NCBI RefSeq assembly: GCF_014489595.1
Contig: NZ_CP060790.1
Location: forward strand, 4,402,001 to 4,466,000
From: Paenacidovorax monticola
GTDB lineage: Bacteria > Pseudomonadota > Gammaproteobacteria > Burkholderiales > Burkholderiaceae_C
Reading direction: 5' to 3'
DNA length: 64,000 nucleotides
Shown: positions 39,106-48,548 of the stretch, piece by piece
Position numbering within the stretch: position 1 is the stretch's first letter
Layout: every line of letters begins with the position of its first letter
Notes under the pieces: generated by a model
Seen by the model: only the letters and a program-made list of their open reading frames with translations
The model's database searches: none
What the model was told of the DNA's origin: nothing
Program-made: the position numbers and the translations under genes

Positions 39106-39204
39106 GGAATTCAAAGCGTGGTTGGCAGGTCAGCCCAAACCGTGGATTTTAGGGGCGGCGGCATCCAAGGGGGTGGGAAAGCCCGTTGGCGGCGCTGGCC
39201 ACAA

Positions 39205-39236
39205 GAAAAAAAGCCCTGCCGCGCGGGCAGGGCTTG
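39205..39236 (-). terminator. Terminator of ggt
   Basis: AAGCCCTGCC (39211-39220), loop GCGCG, GGCAGGGCTT (39226-39235); on the minus strand the hairpin is followed by seven or more T. It separates ggt from purM. Confidence 0.88.
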
Positions 39237-39256
39237 CTGGGGTCGCCAGGGCAGGA

Positions 39257-41209
39257 TCAGAGCGATCCGTCGCCCAGCACGATGCCCTCGCGCCGGGGGT
39301 CTGCGCCCCCCTGCAGCTGGGACTTGCCATCCTTGGTCACCCGGATGATGGTGGCGACGCCGCTGGACTGGGCCGCCGTGGAGACGGTGTGGCCCTTGGC
39401 CTTGAGGTCGTTGACCAGTGCCGTCAGATCGAGCGTGGTGTTGGAGCCATCCACGCCGGTGCTGGGGCTGTTGGCCGCACCAAAGTTCACCAGCGACGTG
39501 GCCTGCTGGGCGTCCAGGCCCCAGTCGAGTGCACCCACCACGGTCTTTAGCACGTACTGGATGATGGCGCCGCCGCCCGGCGAGCCGGTGGCCATCAGGA
39601 AGTCGCCCGGCGCATTGCCCTTGAACACCAGCGTGGGCGCCATGGTGCTGCGCGGACGCTTGCCGGGCGCGACGCGGTTGGCCACGGGCAGGCCGCCGGC
39701 ATCCACCGGGTTGGCGGAGAAGTCGGTCAGCTGGTTGGTGAGCAGGAAGCCGTTCACCATGTGGAAGGAGCCCATGCTCGACTCCACCGTGGTCGTCATC
39801 GACACCACGTTGCCATAGGCATCCACCACCGAGAAATGCGTGGTGCCATGCTCCACGGTCTTGTCCACGCCCAGCGGCACGGGGCCGAAATCGCCCGCTG
39901 CGGCCGTGCCCATGCTCTTGTCGGCGTTGATCAGGCCGGCGCGCTGCTTGAGATAGTCGGGGTTCAGCAGCGAGCCCAGGCCCTGGGCCGGCAGGGGCAC
40001 GAAGTCGGTGTCGGCCACATATTTGTCGCGGTCGGCGTAGGCCAGGCGCTCGGCTTCGGACACCAGGTGCACGCCCATCACGTGGGGCGTACCGCCTTCG
40101 TTCGCGGCGTTCGACGGCGCGTACTGCGCCAGGTTGAACTGGCCCAGGATGCCCAGCGACTGCGCGATCGCAATCCCGCCGGAGGAAGGCGGAGCCATGG
40201 TGCACACATAGTAGGCACCGCGGTAGCTGGTACAGACCGGGTCGCGCTTCTTGGCCTTGTAGTTGGCCAGGTCGCCGAGCGTCATGAGGCTGGGCGTGAT
40301 CGGGGTCTTGGCGGCATCGTCGCCCACGGTCTGCGCGGCCTTGGCGACGATGGCCTTGGCGATGTCTCCGGTGTAGAGGGCGTCCGCGCCCTGCGCGGCC
40401 AGGGCCTTCAGCGTCTGGGCATAGGGCTGGTTGGTCATGGTCTCGCCTGTCTGGCGGGGCGAGCCGTCGGCGCGGAAGTAGGTCGCCATGGCATTGGCGT
40501 CCAGCGCCAGGCTGCTGGCGTTGCTGGCGATCGCGGCGCCCAGGCGCCCGGGAATCTGGAAGCCATCGGTCGAGAGCTTGATGCCGTAGTCGAACAGGCT
40601 GCCCCAGGCGAGCTTGCCGTGCTCTTTGTGTGCCATGTCGAGCATGCGCATCACGCCGGGCACGCCGATGGAGCGGCCGCTGCGCCGCGCCGATGGCACG
40701 GGGGCGGGCGAGCTGGAGTCGTCCTGGTTCTGGCGCGCCAGGTAATAGCCGGTGGCGGCGGCCGGCGCAGATTCGCGGCCATCGTAGGCCACGACCTTCT
40801 TGGTCTTGGCGTCGTAGTACACCATGAACGCGCTGCCCGCGATGGTGCTGGACTGGGGCTCCACCAGGCCCAGCACGGCCTGCATGGCAATCGCCGCATC
40901 GACGGCCGAACCGCCCGCCTTGAGGATGTCGCAGCCCGCCTTGGTGGCCAGCGGCGTGTTGGCGACCACCATGTATTTGCTGGAATGCTTGGCGGTCAGG
41001 CCCAGCCGATAGCCCGAAGCCTTCTCGGGCGCCGCAGGGTCGCCGCTCACGCCGGAGCCGACGACCACGGGCGCCCCGCTGCCGCTGCGTACCGAGCAAC
41101 TGTTGGCGTCGTTGTCCACGATCAGGTCCGGGCCGTCGCTACCGCCACAGCTTGCCAGGAGGGCCACCGCTGCCAGCGGGGCCAGGGTCCACAAGATCTT
41201 TTTGCGCAT
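39257..41209 (-). CDS. ggt: Gamma-glutamyltransferase
   Basis: A 650-residue exported enzyme hydrolysing or transferring gamma-glutamyl groups of glutathione. Lipoprotein-like signal (LAPLAAVALLASCGGSDG). Self-cleavage site: TTHFSVVDAYGNVVSMTTTV with nucleophile Thr456, then the small subunit. GGSAVDAAIAMQAVLGLVEP and SPGGGAIIQYVLKTV are family signatures. An N-terminal region of about 60 residues after the Cys precedes the catalytic domain. Own terminator downstream; divergent from hda. Confidence 0.94.
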   Translation of the reverse strand: MRKKILWTLAPLAAVALLASCGGSDGPDLIVDNDANSCSVRSGSGAPVVVGSGVSGDPAAPEKASGYRLGLTAKHSSKYMVVANTPLATKAGCDILKAGGSAVDAAIAMQAVLGLVEPQSSTIAGSAFMVYYDAKTKKVVAYDGRESAPAAATGYYLARQNQDDSSSPAPVPSARRSGRSIGVPGVMRMLDMAHKEHGKLAWGSLFDYGIKLSTDGFQIPGRLGAAIASNASSLALDANAMATYFRADGSPRQTGETMTNQPYAQTLKALAAQGADALYTGDIAKAIVAKAAQTVGDDAAKTPITPSLMTLGDLANYKAKKRDPVCTSYRGAYYVCTMAPPSSGGIAIAQSLGILGQFNLAQYAPSNAANEGGTPHVMGVHLVSEAERLAYADRDKYVADTDFVPLPAQGLGSLLNPDYLKQRAGLINADKSMGTAAAGDFGPVPLGVDKTVEHGTTHFSVVDAYGNVVSMTTTVESSMGSFHMVNGFLLTNQLTDFSANPVDAGGLPVANRVAPGKRPRSTMAPTLVFKGNAPGDFLMATGSPGGGAIIQYVLKTVVGALDWGLDAQQATSLVNFGAANSPSTGVDGSNTTLDLTALVNDLKAKGHTVSTAAQSSGVATIIRVTKDGKSQLQGGADPRREGIVLGDGSL

Positions 41210-41489
41210 ATTCGGTTTCTTCGCGTTGTGTCAATCGGATCAAGCACGCTGCATGCCAACTGCCCGAGCCCCGGGGGCTGCCGCAGGCGGACCCCCGGGG
41301 GGCAGTACAGCTTAGCCAGGCCCAGGGCGGGCTTTGGTTGGTAGATACCCTCGCGAACGCCTCGCAGCAGCAGGGTGGGACGGCAGGCATCGGCAGGAAC
41401 CTCGGGCAGACTAAAATCGGCGCTTTACGCCCCGTTTCGCGCCCCGCCGCAGCCGCCTACGGCCGGGGCCGCTTCTACCGACCTCTGTG

Positions 41490-41552
41490 ATGCCGCAACT
41501 CTCCTTCATGCCAGTCCTTGCCGCACCTGACCTCGTCCGGGAGGTGGCATGA
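41490..41552 (+). CDS. Possible 20-residue ORF coupled to hda
   Basis: The ORF encodes MPQLSFMPVLAAPDLVREVA and stops in an ATGA overlap with the hda start. The 339-base gap before hda otherwise shows a -10-like TAAAAT (41412-41417) and nothing else I can name. It may be a leader ORF or chance. Confidence 0.3.
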   Translation: MPQLSFMPVLAAPDLVREVA

Positions 41553-42255
41553 GCCCCATGAAGCAACTGGCGTTGGACATTGGCCTGGCCCCCGTGCCGA
41601 CCCTGGCGCGCTTCTTTGCGGGCTCCAACGAGGCCGCGCTGCAGCATCTGCGCCTGGCCGTGGAAGGCTGTAGCGGCGGCATCCTGCGCTCGCCTGTGCC
41701 CGTGTACCTGTGGGGCGAGGCCGGCAGCGGCAAGACGCATCTGCTCAAGGCCGTGCGCGAGGCGCTGCGCGAGCAGGGTGCGCGCGTGGGCTGGATGGAC
41801 GCCTCTATCGAGGAGCCCCCGCCTTTGACGAGGGCTGGGCCGCCGTGCTGCTCGACGAGGTGCACCTGTACAACACGGCCCAGCAGGCCGCCGCGTTCAA
41901 CTGGTTCGTCAACGCCACGAGCCCGGCCACCGGATCGCCGCGCTGGGTGCTGGCCGCGGGCGAGCTGCCGCCGGCCGATCTGCCACTGCGCGACGACCTG
42001 CGCAGCCGCCTGGGCTGGGGCCATGTGTTCCAGCTGCACCTGCTCGATGAGGCGGCCCGCCGCGCCGTGCTGCGCCAGGAGGCCGACGCGCGCGGCGTCT
42101 TCCTGGGCGATGAGGTGATGGACTACATGCTCAAGCGCTTCTCGCGCGACCTGGGCAGCCTGATGCAGCTGCTGGACCAGCTCGACAGCTTCGCGCTGCG
42201 CACCCAGCGCGCCATCACCATCCCGCTGCTCAAAACCATGCTGGAGACCGAATGA
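41549..42255 (+). CDS. hda: DnaA regulatory inactivator Hda, with apparent frameshift
   Basis: AAA+ protein that with the DNA clamp stimulates DnaA-ATP hydrolysis to prevent re-initiation. Start MSPMKQLALDIGLAPVPTLA contains the clamp-binding QLALDIG. Walker A is WGEAGSGKTHLLKAV. The frame breaks at IEEPP: adding one C to the CCCCC run at 41816-41820 restores AFDEGWAAVLLDEVHLYN (Walker B) and the remainder to 42255, 235 residues. As written the protein would end at 42118 in a wrong frame, losing most of the AAA+ domain. First of the hda-HAD-pcnB-folK set. Confidence 0.92.
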
Positions 42256-42282
42256 CCGGTCTCCGCTCCCCCTGGGACAAGA

Positions 42283-42984
42283 ATGCAACCTGACACCCCG
42301 GCAGGCCGCCCCCGGCTGGCCCTGTTCGACCTGGACCACACGCTGCTGCCGCTCGACTCCGACTACGAGTGGGGCGAGTTCACCATCCGCATCGGCTGGC
42401 GCGATGCGGCCGATTTCGGGCGGCGCAACGCCGCGTTCTATGCCGACTACCAGGCCGGCACGCTCAACGTGCCTGACTATGTGCGCTTCGCCACCGAGGC
42501 CGTGCGCGAGCGGGGCCCCGACGAAGCCGGCGCCGCCCATGCGCGCTTCATGCGCGAGGTGATCGCGCCCGCCATCCAGCCCCAGGCGCTTGAGCTGGTG
42601 CGCCGCCACCAGGCTGCGGGCGACCAGGTGCTCATCATCACGGCCACCAACGATTTCGTGACCCGCCCCATCGCCGAAGCGCTGGGCGTTCACGAGCTGC
42701 TGGCCATGGAGCTGGAGCGCGGCCCCGACGGCTGGTACACCGGCGAGATCCGGGGCGAGCCCACCATGCGCGAAGGCAAGGTGCGCCGCATGGAGCGCTG
42801 GCTGGCCGAGCGCGGCCTCGCCTGGGCCGACGTGGACACCACCTTCTACAGCGACTCGATGAACGACGTGCCCCTGCTCGAGACCGTGAACCACCCCGTG
42901 GCCACCAACCCCGACGCGCGCCTGCGCGCCCTTGCCCAGCAGCGCGGCTGGCCCATCCTGGACCTGTTCCCTCCCCACCCATGA
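42283..42984 (+). CDS. HAD-IB family phosphatase
   Basis: A 233-residue SerB-like hydrolase. Motif I LALFDLDHTLLPLDSDYEWG, motif II IITATNDF, motif III with Lys in GKVRRMERWL, and motif IV FYSDSMNDVPLLE. Probably hydrolyses a phosphomonoester; substrate unknown. It overlaps pcnB by four bases. Confidence 0.9.
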   Translation: MQPDTPAGRPRLALFDLDHTLLPLDSDYEWGEFTIRIGWRDAADFGRRNAAFYADYQAGTLNVPDYVRFATEAVRERGPDEAGAAHARFMREVIAPAIQPQALELVRRHQAAGDQVLIITATNDFVTRPIAEALGVHELLAMELERGPDGWYTGEIRGEPTMREGKVRRMERWLAERGLAWADVDTTFYSDSMNDVPLLETVNHPVATNPDARLRALAQQRGWPILDLFPPHP

Positions 42985-44576
42985 TCAAGAAGCTCTTCGA
43001 CAAACTGCTGGGCAAGTCCAGCGAGGGCAAGTCCCGCAAGCCCCGCTTCGGCAAGCGCGAGGAGGTGCCCGCCTCGGTGCACGGCATCAACCCCGATCTG
43101 GTGGACCGCCGCGCCGTGGACGTGGTGCGCACGCTGCAGCAGGCGGGCTACGAGGCCTACATCGTCGGCGGCGCCGTGCGCGACCTGCTGCTGGGCCTGC
43201 GCCCCAAGGATTTCGACGTGGCCACCAATGCCACGCCCGAGCAGGTCAAGGGCCTGTTCCGCCGCGCCTTCATCATCGGCAAGCGCTTCCGCATCGTGCA
43301 CGTGGTGCACGGCCGGGGCCGCGAGCACGAGGTGATCGAGGTCTCGACCTTCCGCGCCTACCTCGACAACAGCGCGGCCGAGCAGGTCAGCGGCAACGAG
43401 AAGACCAGCAAGCACGCGCTGGCCGGCATGCAGCATGCCGTGGACGCGAGCGGCCGCGTGCTGCGCGACAACGTCTGGGGCCCGCAGGACGAGGACGCCA
43501 CGCGCCGCGACTTCACGATCAACGCCATGTACTACGACCCCGAGACGCAGGTCGTGGTGGACTACCACAAGGGCATCCAGGACGCCAAGAAGCGCGTGCT
43601 GCGCATGATCGGCGACCCGGCCACGCGCTACCGCGAGGACCCCGTGCGCATCATCCGCGCCGTGCGCTTCGCGGCCAAGCTCAGCGGCCTCGACTTCGCA
43701 CTCGAGCCCAAGACGGCCGCACCGCTGGTGCAGTCCCAGGCCCTGCTGGCCGACGTGCCGCAAAGCCGCATGTTCGACGAGATGCTCAAGCTGCTGCAGA
43801 CGGGCCATGCGCTGGCCACCATCGCGCAGCTCAAGAAGCTGGGCCTGTCCAAGGGCATCTACCCGCTGCTCGACGTGGTGGTGGAACGCGCCGGCACGCC
43901 GCTCGTGAACGCGGCCCTGGCCGACACCGACCGCCGCGTGGGCGAGGGCAAGCCCGTGGCGCCCAGCTTCCTGCTGGCCTGCGTGCTCTGGCAGGACGTG
44001 AAGGCCGGCTGGGAGCAGCGCCTGAACCAGCGCCAGCACCCGTTCCCCGCGCTGCAGGAATCCATCGACGAGGTGTTCGACCAGCGCATCGGCGACGTGT
44101 CGGGCCGGGGCAAGCTGGCCGCCGACATGCGCGAGATCTGGGTCATGCAGCCGCGCTTCGACAAGCGCGCGGGCAGCACGCCCTATGGCCTTGTGGCCCA
44201 GGCGCGGTTCCGCGCGGGCTTCGACTTCATGCGCCTGCGCGCTGACATCGGCGAGGTCGACGAGGCCCTAGCCGAATGGTGGCAGGAGTTCCAGCAGGCC
44301 GACGATGCGCGCCGCGAGGACATGATCGACCAGGCACGCGAAGAGCAGAAGGCCCGCCAGAAGGCGCAGCAGCCCGTGGTCAAGCGGGTACCCCGCCCGG
44401 CCGCCGCCGCCACGCCCCGGTCCACCGATGACGCCGCCCTGGACGATACCGCCGAAGGCCCGTCCGACGCATCGTCCGAAGGGGCAGCCGCGCCCAAAAA
44501 GCGCCGCCGCCGCCGTCGCAAGCCCGGCGGTGGCAGCGCCGCCGGCGCAGCGCCGGGCCCGGCATCGGATGAGTGA
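42981..44576 (+). CDS. pcnB: Poly(A) polymerase I
   Basis: Adds 3' poly(A) tails that mark RNA for decay. The 531-residue protein shows the nucleotidyltransferase head IVGGAVRDLLLGLRPKDFDV with catalytic Asp pair, RRDFTINAMYYDPETQVVVD, and GDPATRYREDPVRIIRAVRF. The C-terminus is a long disordered Ala/Pro/Lys/Arg tail (KKRRRRRRKPGGG), typical of betaproteobacterial PcnB. Confidence 0.95.
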   Translation: MIKKLFDKLLGKSSEGKSRKPRFGKREEVPASVHGINPDLVDRRAVDVVRTLQQAGYEAYIVGGAVRDLLLGLRPKDFDVATNATPEQVKGLFRRAFIIGKRFRIVHVVHGRGREHEVIEVSTFRAYLDNSAAEQVSGNEKTSKHALAGMQHAVDASGRVLRDNVWGPQDEDATRRDFTINAMYYDPETQVVVDYHKGIQDAKKRVLRMIGDPATRYREDPVRIIRAVRFAAKLSGLDFALEPKTAAPLVQSQALLADVPQSRMFDEMLKLLQTGHALATIAQLKKLGLSKGIYPLLDVVVERAGTPLVNAALADTDRRVGEGKPVAPSFLLACVLWQDVKAGWEQRLNQRQHPFPALQESIDEVFDQRIGDVSGRGKLAADMREIWVMQPRFDKRAGSTPYGLVAQARFRAGFDFMRLRADIGEVDEALAEWWQEFQQADDARREDMIDQAREEQKARQKAQQPVVKRVPRPAAAATPRSTDDAALDDTAEGPSDASSEGAAAPKKRRRRRRKPGGGSAAGAAPGPASDE

Positions 44577-45075
44577 CCTGCCCCGCCGCAGCGCTGGCGA
44601 GGCGCCGGCGCTGACCACGGCCTACATCGGCCTGGGCGCCAACCTGGGCGATGCGCCCGCCGCGCTGCGCGGCGCCATCCAGGCCCTGGCCGCGCTGCCA
44701 GGCACCCAGTTGCTGCAGTGCTCGGCGCTGTACCGCAGCGCCCCGGTGGATGCTACCGGCCCCGATTTCTACAACGCCGTGGCAGCCCTGCGCACCAGCC
44801 TACCACCGCATGAGCTGCTCGCGGCACTGCAGTCCATTGAGGCCGCCGCGGGGCGCGAGCGCCCCTACCGCAACGCCCCGCGCACCCTGGACCTGGACGT
44901 CCTGCTCATCGATGACCAGGTCATCCACACCCCCACGCTGACCGTGCCGCACCCGCGCATGCGCGAGCGGGCCTTTGTGCTGCTCCCGCTGGCGGAAATC
45001 GCGCCCGCACGGGTGCGCGCCGAGTGGCTGCAGGCCGTGCGCGACCAGCGCATTGAGCGCCTGGAAGCCGTCTGA
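44569..45075 (+). CDS. folK: HPPK, folate biosynthesis
   Basis: 2-amino-4-hydroxy-6-hydroxymethyldihydropteridine diphosphokinase. Start MSDLPRRSAGEAPALTTAYI at 44569 overlaps the pcnB end by eight bases. Signatures: IGLGANLGDAPAAL, RPYRNAPRTLDLDVLLIDDQ and HPRMRERAFVLLPLAEIAP. 168 residues, normal length. Confidence 0.95.
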   Translation: MSDLPRRSAGEAPALTTAYIGLGANLGDAPAALRGAIQALAALPGTQLLQCSALYRSAPVDATGPDFYNAVAALRTSLPPHELLAALQSIEAAAGRERPYRNAPRTLDLDVLLIDDQVIHTPTLTVPHPRMRERAFVLLPLAEIAPARVRAEWLQAVRDQRIERLEAV

Positions 45076-45106
45076 GGAAATAGCGGGCCATGCCACTGCC
45101 CTGCGC

Positions 45107-45119
45107 GGGGGGGGGGGGG
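45107..45119. repeat. Poly-G tract of 13 bases
   Basis: Thirteen consecutive G just after folK, the longest homopolymer in the window. It sits in a non-coding 170-base gap before the accessory block. Confidence 0.85.
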
Positions 45120-45143
45120 CGGCACACCCCTGGTTTTCATGAC

Positions 45144-45197
45144 TGTTTTGCTATTAAATTAATAGCTGTCAGCGCTTATTCCATAAGCGCTAGGGGC
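45144..45197. repeat. Comamonad hairpin repeat, copy 4 (best copy)
   Basis: Two adjacent hairpins: GCTATTaaattAATAGC and AGCGCTTATtccATAAGCGCT, then AGGGGC. This copy shows the full structure of the repeat. It marks the left edge of the accessory block. Confidence 0.88.
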
Positions 45198-45245
45198 GAA
45201 AATCTCTCAGGGGCTGCGTACCCTGGCATTCTCCATCGTTCTTGC

Positions 45246-46067
45246 TCAGGCGAGTGATGTGAACTCCGGCAGGGCACGCCCTGTCTCCAGCATGGTGATG
45301 ATGCGATCCACCTGACCGCTCAGGTTCTTTTCCCTTTTGAACTCCTTGGTATGGCGCGCCACATCCAGCAGGGTTTTGTCTTTAGACACCGGCGTGGAGG
45401 GGTCTGCGCCACGAGCCAGCAGCGCCCCCACGGCCAGGTCGCTGCCGGAGGTGACCGCCGTCCGTAACGGTGTGAGGCGCAGCGCGCTGGTATCGGGCGT
45501 GTTGACGTCGCGTGACAGGCGGATCAGCTCGGGCACGTAGCGGTTGTTGCCCATGCAAATGATGTGCAGTATCCGCAAGGAGTCGTCCCAGGGTGCGTCC
45601 ACGTCGACCACGCCAGCGTCCAGAATGCGCTGGAACAGGGCGTCGGAGCGCGCATCCAGCTCGCGTTCATGCAGCTGTGTCAGGCGCAGCACCGGCATGT
45701 GGTCCTGTGTGGTGGAGTGGATGGCTGCACCCAGGTCCAGCGCGGCCATCACGGCCTCGTGGCACCCGGGCCGCCACAGTGCAGCCACCGTCAGCGGCTC
45801 GACCGCACCGTATCTCTTCTGCGCCATCAGGGCGTTGTGGTACAGAGGCATGCCCGCCTCTGCCAGCAGGTGCACCATCTCCAGGTCATTCCCTTCGACG
45901 GCCAGAACCATCGGGTAGGTGTCTTCCCAGCGTTCGCCCTGCCACAGGGCCTTGGCATCGCCGCCGCCCGCCAGCCAGCGGCGCACGGCAGCGTAGTCCC
46001 TGGCCTGTACGGCGGCCTGCAGTGCGCGCTGCGAGGTGAGCAGGGCCAATCGTTCGTTTCTTTTCAT
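45246..46067 (-). CDS. Ankyrin repeat protein
   Basis: A 273-residue cytoplasmic protein with no signal peptide. About five ankyrin-like units can be seen, for example YPMVLAVEGNDLEMVHLLAE, TPLRTAVTSGSDLAVGALLA and RGADPSTPVSKDKTLLDVAR. Ankyrin proteins mediate protein contacts; in bacterial accessory loci some act as immunity proteins for secreted toxins. Divergent from the four-gene cluster starting at 46302. No partner can be named. Confidence 0.8.
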   Translation of the reverse strand: MKRNERLALLTSQRALQAAVQARDYAAVRRWLAGGGDAKALWQGERWEDTYPMVLAVEGNDLEMVHLLAEAGMPLYHNALMAQKRYGAVEPLTVAALWRPGCHEAVMAALDLGAAIHSTTQDHMPVLRLTQLHERELDARSDALFQRILDAGVVDVDAPWDDSLRILHIICMGNNRYVPELIRLSRDVNTPDTSALRLTPLRTAVTSGSDLAVGALLARGADPSTPVSKDKTLLDVARHTKEFKREKNLSGQVDRIITMLETGRALPEFTSLA

Positions 46068-46301
46068 GGTGATGTGCAGTCCCTTCGGCCAGGCTCTTGG
46101 AAGGACCGGGGGGCTGTGGCGTTGTCAGAGCCGCCATTTTGCAAGCACAACGCCGGTTGGCGGCTGACAACTTGTCCACCGCGAGAGGCCTGGAATGGGC
46201 GCATTTCTCCGTATATTCCCTGGGGCCTGAGCCGACGGCAAAAAGCGTGACTTCACACGCCGCGTCACGGGCCGGAAATCGCAATATCCAGGAAGGAAAC
46301 C

Positions 46302-47732
46302 ATGCTGTTCGCCAGCTTGTGCACGCTGCTGTGGCCCGTTGATGAGGGCGCCGCTCGTTGCTACACAGAGACCGACGTTGCCCATGCCTTCGCCGAAGGG
46401 CGTCTGCAGATCGCAGACCCTCTCCAGTGGCCCGGCACCGGCGGCGCGTGGGGGGACGGTGTGCCAGTGCGGCGCATCAGCCCGGTGGGTGAGACCATGG
46501 ACTATCGCGTGGGCGAAGGCGAAGGGGCGAGGGATTTCCTTCGCTGCGCGAAGGCCTCGTGGTCCGATGGCTGGTTTGTCGCCCACCGCACGGACGCAAA
46601 CGGCAACCTGTCGGGGTTTGCCTTCCACCCTGCCAGCGGGCGCATGCTCGACTGGCCACAGTCCCGGCACGTTCATCGCCTGGGCGGGTGCTTCTACACC
46701 GGCAATCGGCGTGGCTGGCAGGTCATCGACGACGAAGGGAAGGTGCTGCATGTGCTGCCACGCACGCCTGACGGCGATAGTCCCTTTGAGTTGGTCAATA
46801 TCTTCATGCTGGGCGGCAGCGTGTACCTGAGCACCGGCGGCGCGGCGGGACAATCGTTCTGGGCGCGGTGCGACGCCGCCACTGGTGCGTTGCAGGGCAC
46901 GCTGACCTGGCCCCGGGGCTACCCGCGTGGCTGGAGCCAGTTGGGCAACGCATGGTTCTTTGTGGACGAGCACCACCTCTACCGCGCCAACACCGAGGAC
47001 CTGGTGGCCAGCGCTGCGCTGGCCACCTTGCCCGAGGACACCGTGGGCGGCACGCGCTGGCTGTGGTCCGATGGCACCTGCCTGTATCTGGTCTCGGTGG
47101 CGGGGCATCACCTGCTGTGTTTTGATGCGGAGGGCCACCCCGCAGCTCCCGCGCAGCCACTGCCTGAAGGCTGGCGGGTGATGGGCGTGAGCACACCCGT
47201 CGAGGGCTGGAGCCAGGTGTGGCTGGTGCCCGCCGACCGGCATGGCGATTGGGGAAGTGCCCAACTGCTCACTTGGCCGCCGGCGTCCGCTGCATTGCCC
47301 ACGCTGTTCGAGGCAGAACCCGTACAGGCCAGCGAGCCCGAGCCGCTGCCCGGGGCCGATGGCCGGCATGGCCTGCGCATCCGCGTGGCCGCCCCCTCGG
47401 CCGAGCAGGCCGCGCGCCATGGCGCGCACCACCTCATGCGCTGGGCCTTCCATGTGGCACGCGGCATCATCCAGCGTGGCGCGCGCAGCGACCCGCAATT
47501 CAACGGCGTGTTCGAGCTGGAGTGCTCCACCCCGGAGCACATGGACCCCCAGGGCTTGCCGGTGCACCATCTGCGGGCCCTGCTGGGCCGCATGCGCGCC
47601 ACACCCATGGGCTACACCGCCGGCGACGGCAAAGGATTGCTGCACCTGCGTGTGCTGTGGCGCGCTGGTGCCGACGCGCCCGCAGAGTGCGTCTATTCCA
47701 GCCTGGACGAAACGGAAAGGAGCTTTTCTTGA
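46302..47732 (+). CDS. Unknown protein, propeller-like body with shared C-terminal module
   Basis: A 476-residue protein of no recognised family. Start at 46302 is supported by GGAAGGAAA just upstream. The first ~330 residues have repeating short strands with Gly/Trp turns (ASWSDGWFVAHRTDANGNLS, LGNAWFFVDEHHLYRANTED, RWLWSDGTCLYLVSVAGHHL), suggesting a beta-propeller. The C-terminal ~120 residues (GLRIRVAAPSAEQAARHGAH ... SDPQFNGVFELEC) resemble the end of the protein at 48549. A possible -10 box (TATATT) is at 46213. Its stop overlaps the next start (TGATG). Confidence 0.72.
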   Translation: MLFASLCTLLWPVDEGAARCYTETDVAHAFAEGRLQIADPLQWPGTGGAWGDGVPVRRISPVGETMDYRVGEGEGARDFLRCAKASWSDGWFVAHRTDANGNLSGFAFHPASGRMLDWPQSRHVHRLGGCFYTGNRRGWQVIDDEGKVLHVLPRTPDGDSPFELVNIFMLGGSVYLSTGGAAGQSFWARCDAATGALQGTLTWPRGYPRGWSQLGNAWFFVDEHHLYRANTEDLVASAALATLPEDTVGGTRWLWSDGTCLYLVSVAGHHLLCFDAEGHPAAPAQPLPEGWRVMGVSTPVEGWSQVWLVPADRHGDWGSAQLLTWPPASAALPTLFEAEPVQASEPEPLPGADGRHGLRIRVAAPSAEQAARHGAHHLMRWAFHVARGIIQRGARSDPQFNGVFELECSTPEHMDPQGLPVHHLRALLGRMRATPMGYTAGDGKGLLHLRVLWRAGADAPAECVYSSLDETERSFS

Positions 47733-48511
47733 TGCATGCATTGACCCGGGAGCAGCTGTGGAGCCGCCTGGAGGCGGTCGATTATTTTGATTGGTGTGAG
47801 GAGGCGGAACACGCCGCGCTGCGCGCGCTGTTCTTTGACGGGGTGTTGTGGCCGCCAGGGCCGGCGCCCACCTGGATGGCATGCCGCGAGCTGTTCTTTC
47901 ATCCCGAACAGACACCCGCCCAATGGGCGCGCACTGTGGAGTTGCGGTCGCGCTATGTTGACGATGAGGACGTCGTGCACACATCGCCCCGGCTGGCCGA
48001 TGAATACCGCGCCGAAGCGCTGTACATGCTGCTGGCTTCCGACCACCTGTACAGCGGCATGGGCATTCCCGAGCAGCTGGCGTTGCTGGACTGGCTGGGC
48101 TGGATGGATGCGCCCCCGTCGGCCGCGGCACTGGATGCCTGGATGTACGGCATCAATGGATGGATCGAGGCCAATCCCCGGGAACCCTGGCTGCTGGCCG
48201 ATACCGACGATAGCCGCCACGCGCACGCCCTGCCATGGCTCTACCGCACGCTGGATGCATCGCCGCTGGTGATGCAGGGCCGCTGGATGGCCTCCACGCA
48301 GGACGGTTGGTGCTACGAGCGCTTTCCGCGCAATTTTCTCGGCTCTTTGCAATCACTGATGCGCATGGCCGAGAAAGGCAAGGTGCCGCACCGGCCGGGT
48401 ACCGACCCCGGTCTGCGGCAGGATTTCTTGCGCCAGCTGCGCGACGATCTGGTGGCCGACGCGGTGCCCGCATTGCTGCAGCAAGTCTGGGCGATGACCC
48501 GAAAGGCCTGA
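47732..48511 (+). CDS. Unknown helical protein of the accessory block
   Basis: A 259-residue protein, MHALTREQLWSRLEAVDYFD onward, with AAAGGAG 10 bases before the ATG and TGATG coupling to the preceding gene. Rich in Trp, Asp and Glu, predicted mostly helical (LADEYRAEALYMLLASDHLY, FPRNFLGSLQSLMRMAEKGK). No signal peptide or membrane segment. No recognised family. Confidence 0.7.
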   Translation: MHALTREQLWSRLEAVDYFDWCEEAEHAALRALFFDGVLWPPGPAPTWMACRELFFHPEQTPAQWARTVELRSRYVDDEDVVHTSPRLADEYRAEALYMLLASDHLYSGMGIPEQLALLDWLGWMDAPPSAAALDAWMYGINGWIEANPREPWLLADTDDSRHAHALPWLYRTLDASPLVMQGRWMASTQDGWCYERFPRNFLGSLQSLMRMAEKGKVPHRPGTDPGLRQDFLRQLRDDLVADAVPALLQQVWAMTRKA

Positions 48512-48548
48512 TGGACATGGAACGAGTGACGTTACCCCCAGGAAAACC

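Noticed and set aside
36283..39348. 1021-codon plus-strand open frame across tetR, perM and purM
   Set aside because: Runs antisense to purM and perM and out of frame with the TetR gene; no motif.
39111..41099. 662-codon minus frame over ggt
   Set aside because: Alternative frame of ggt with no recognisable sequence; the true frame has the Thr nucleophile motif.
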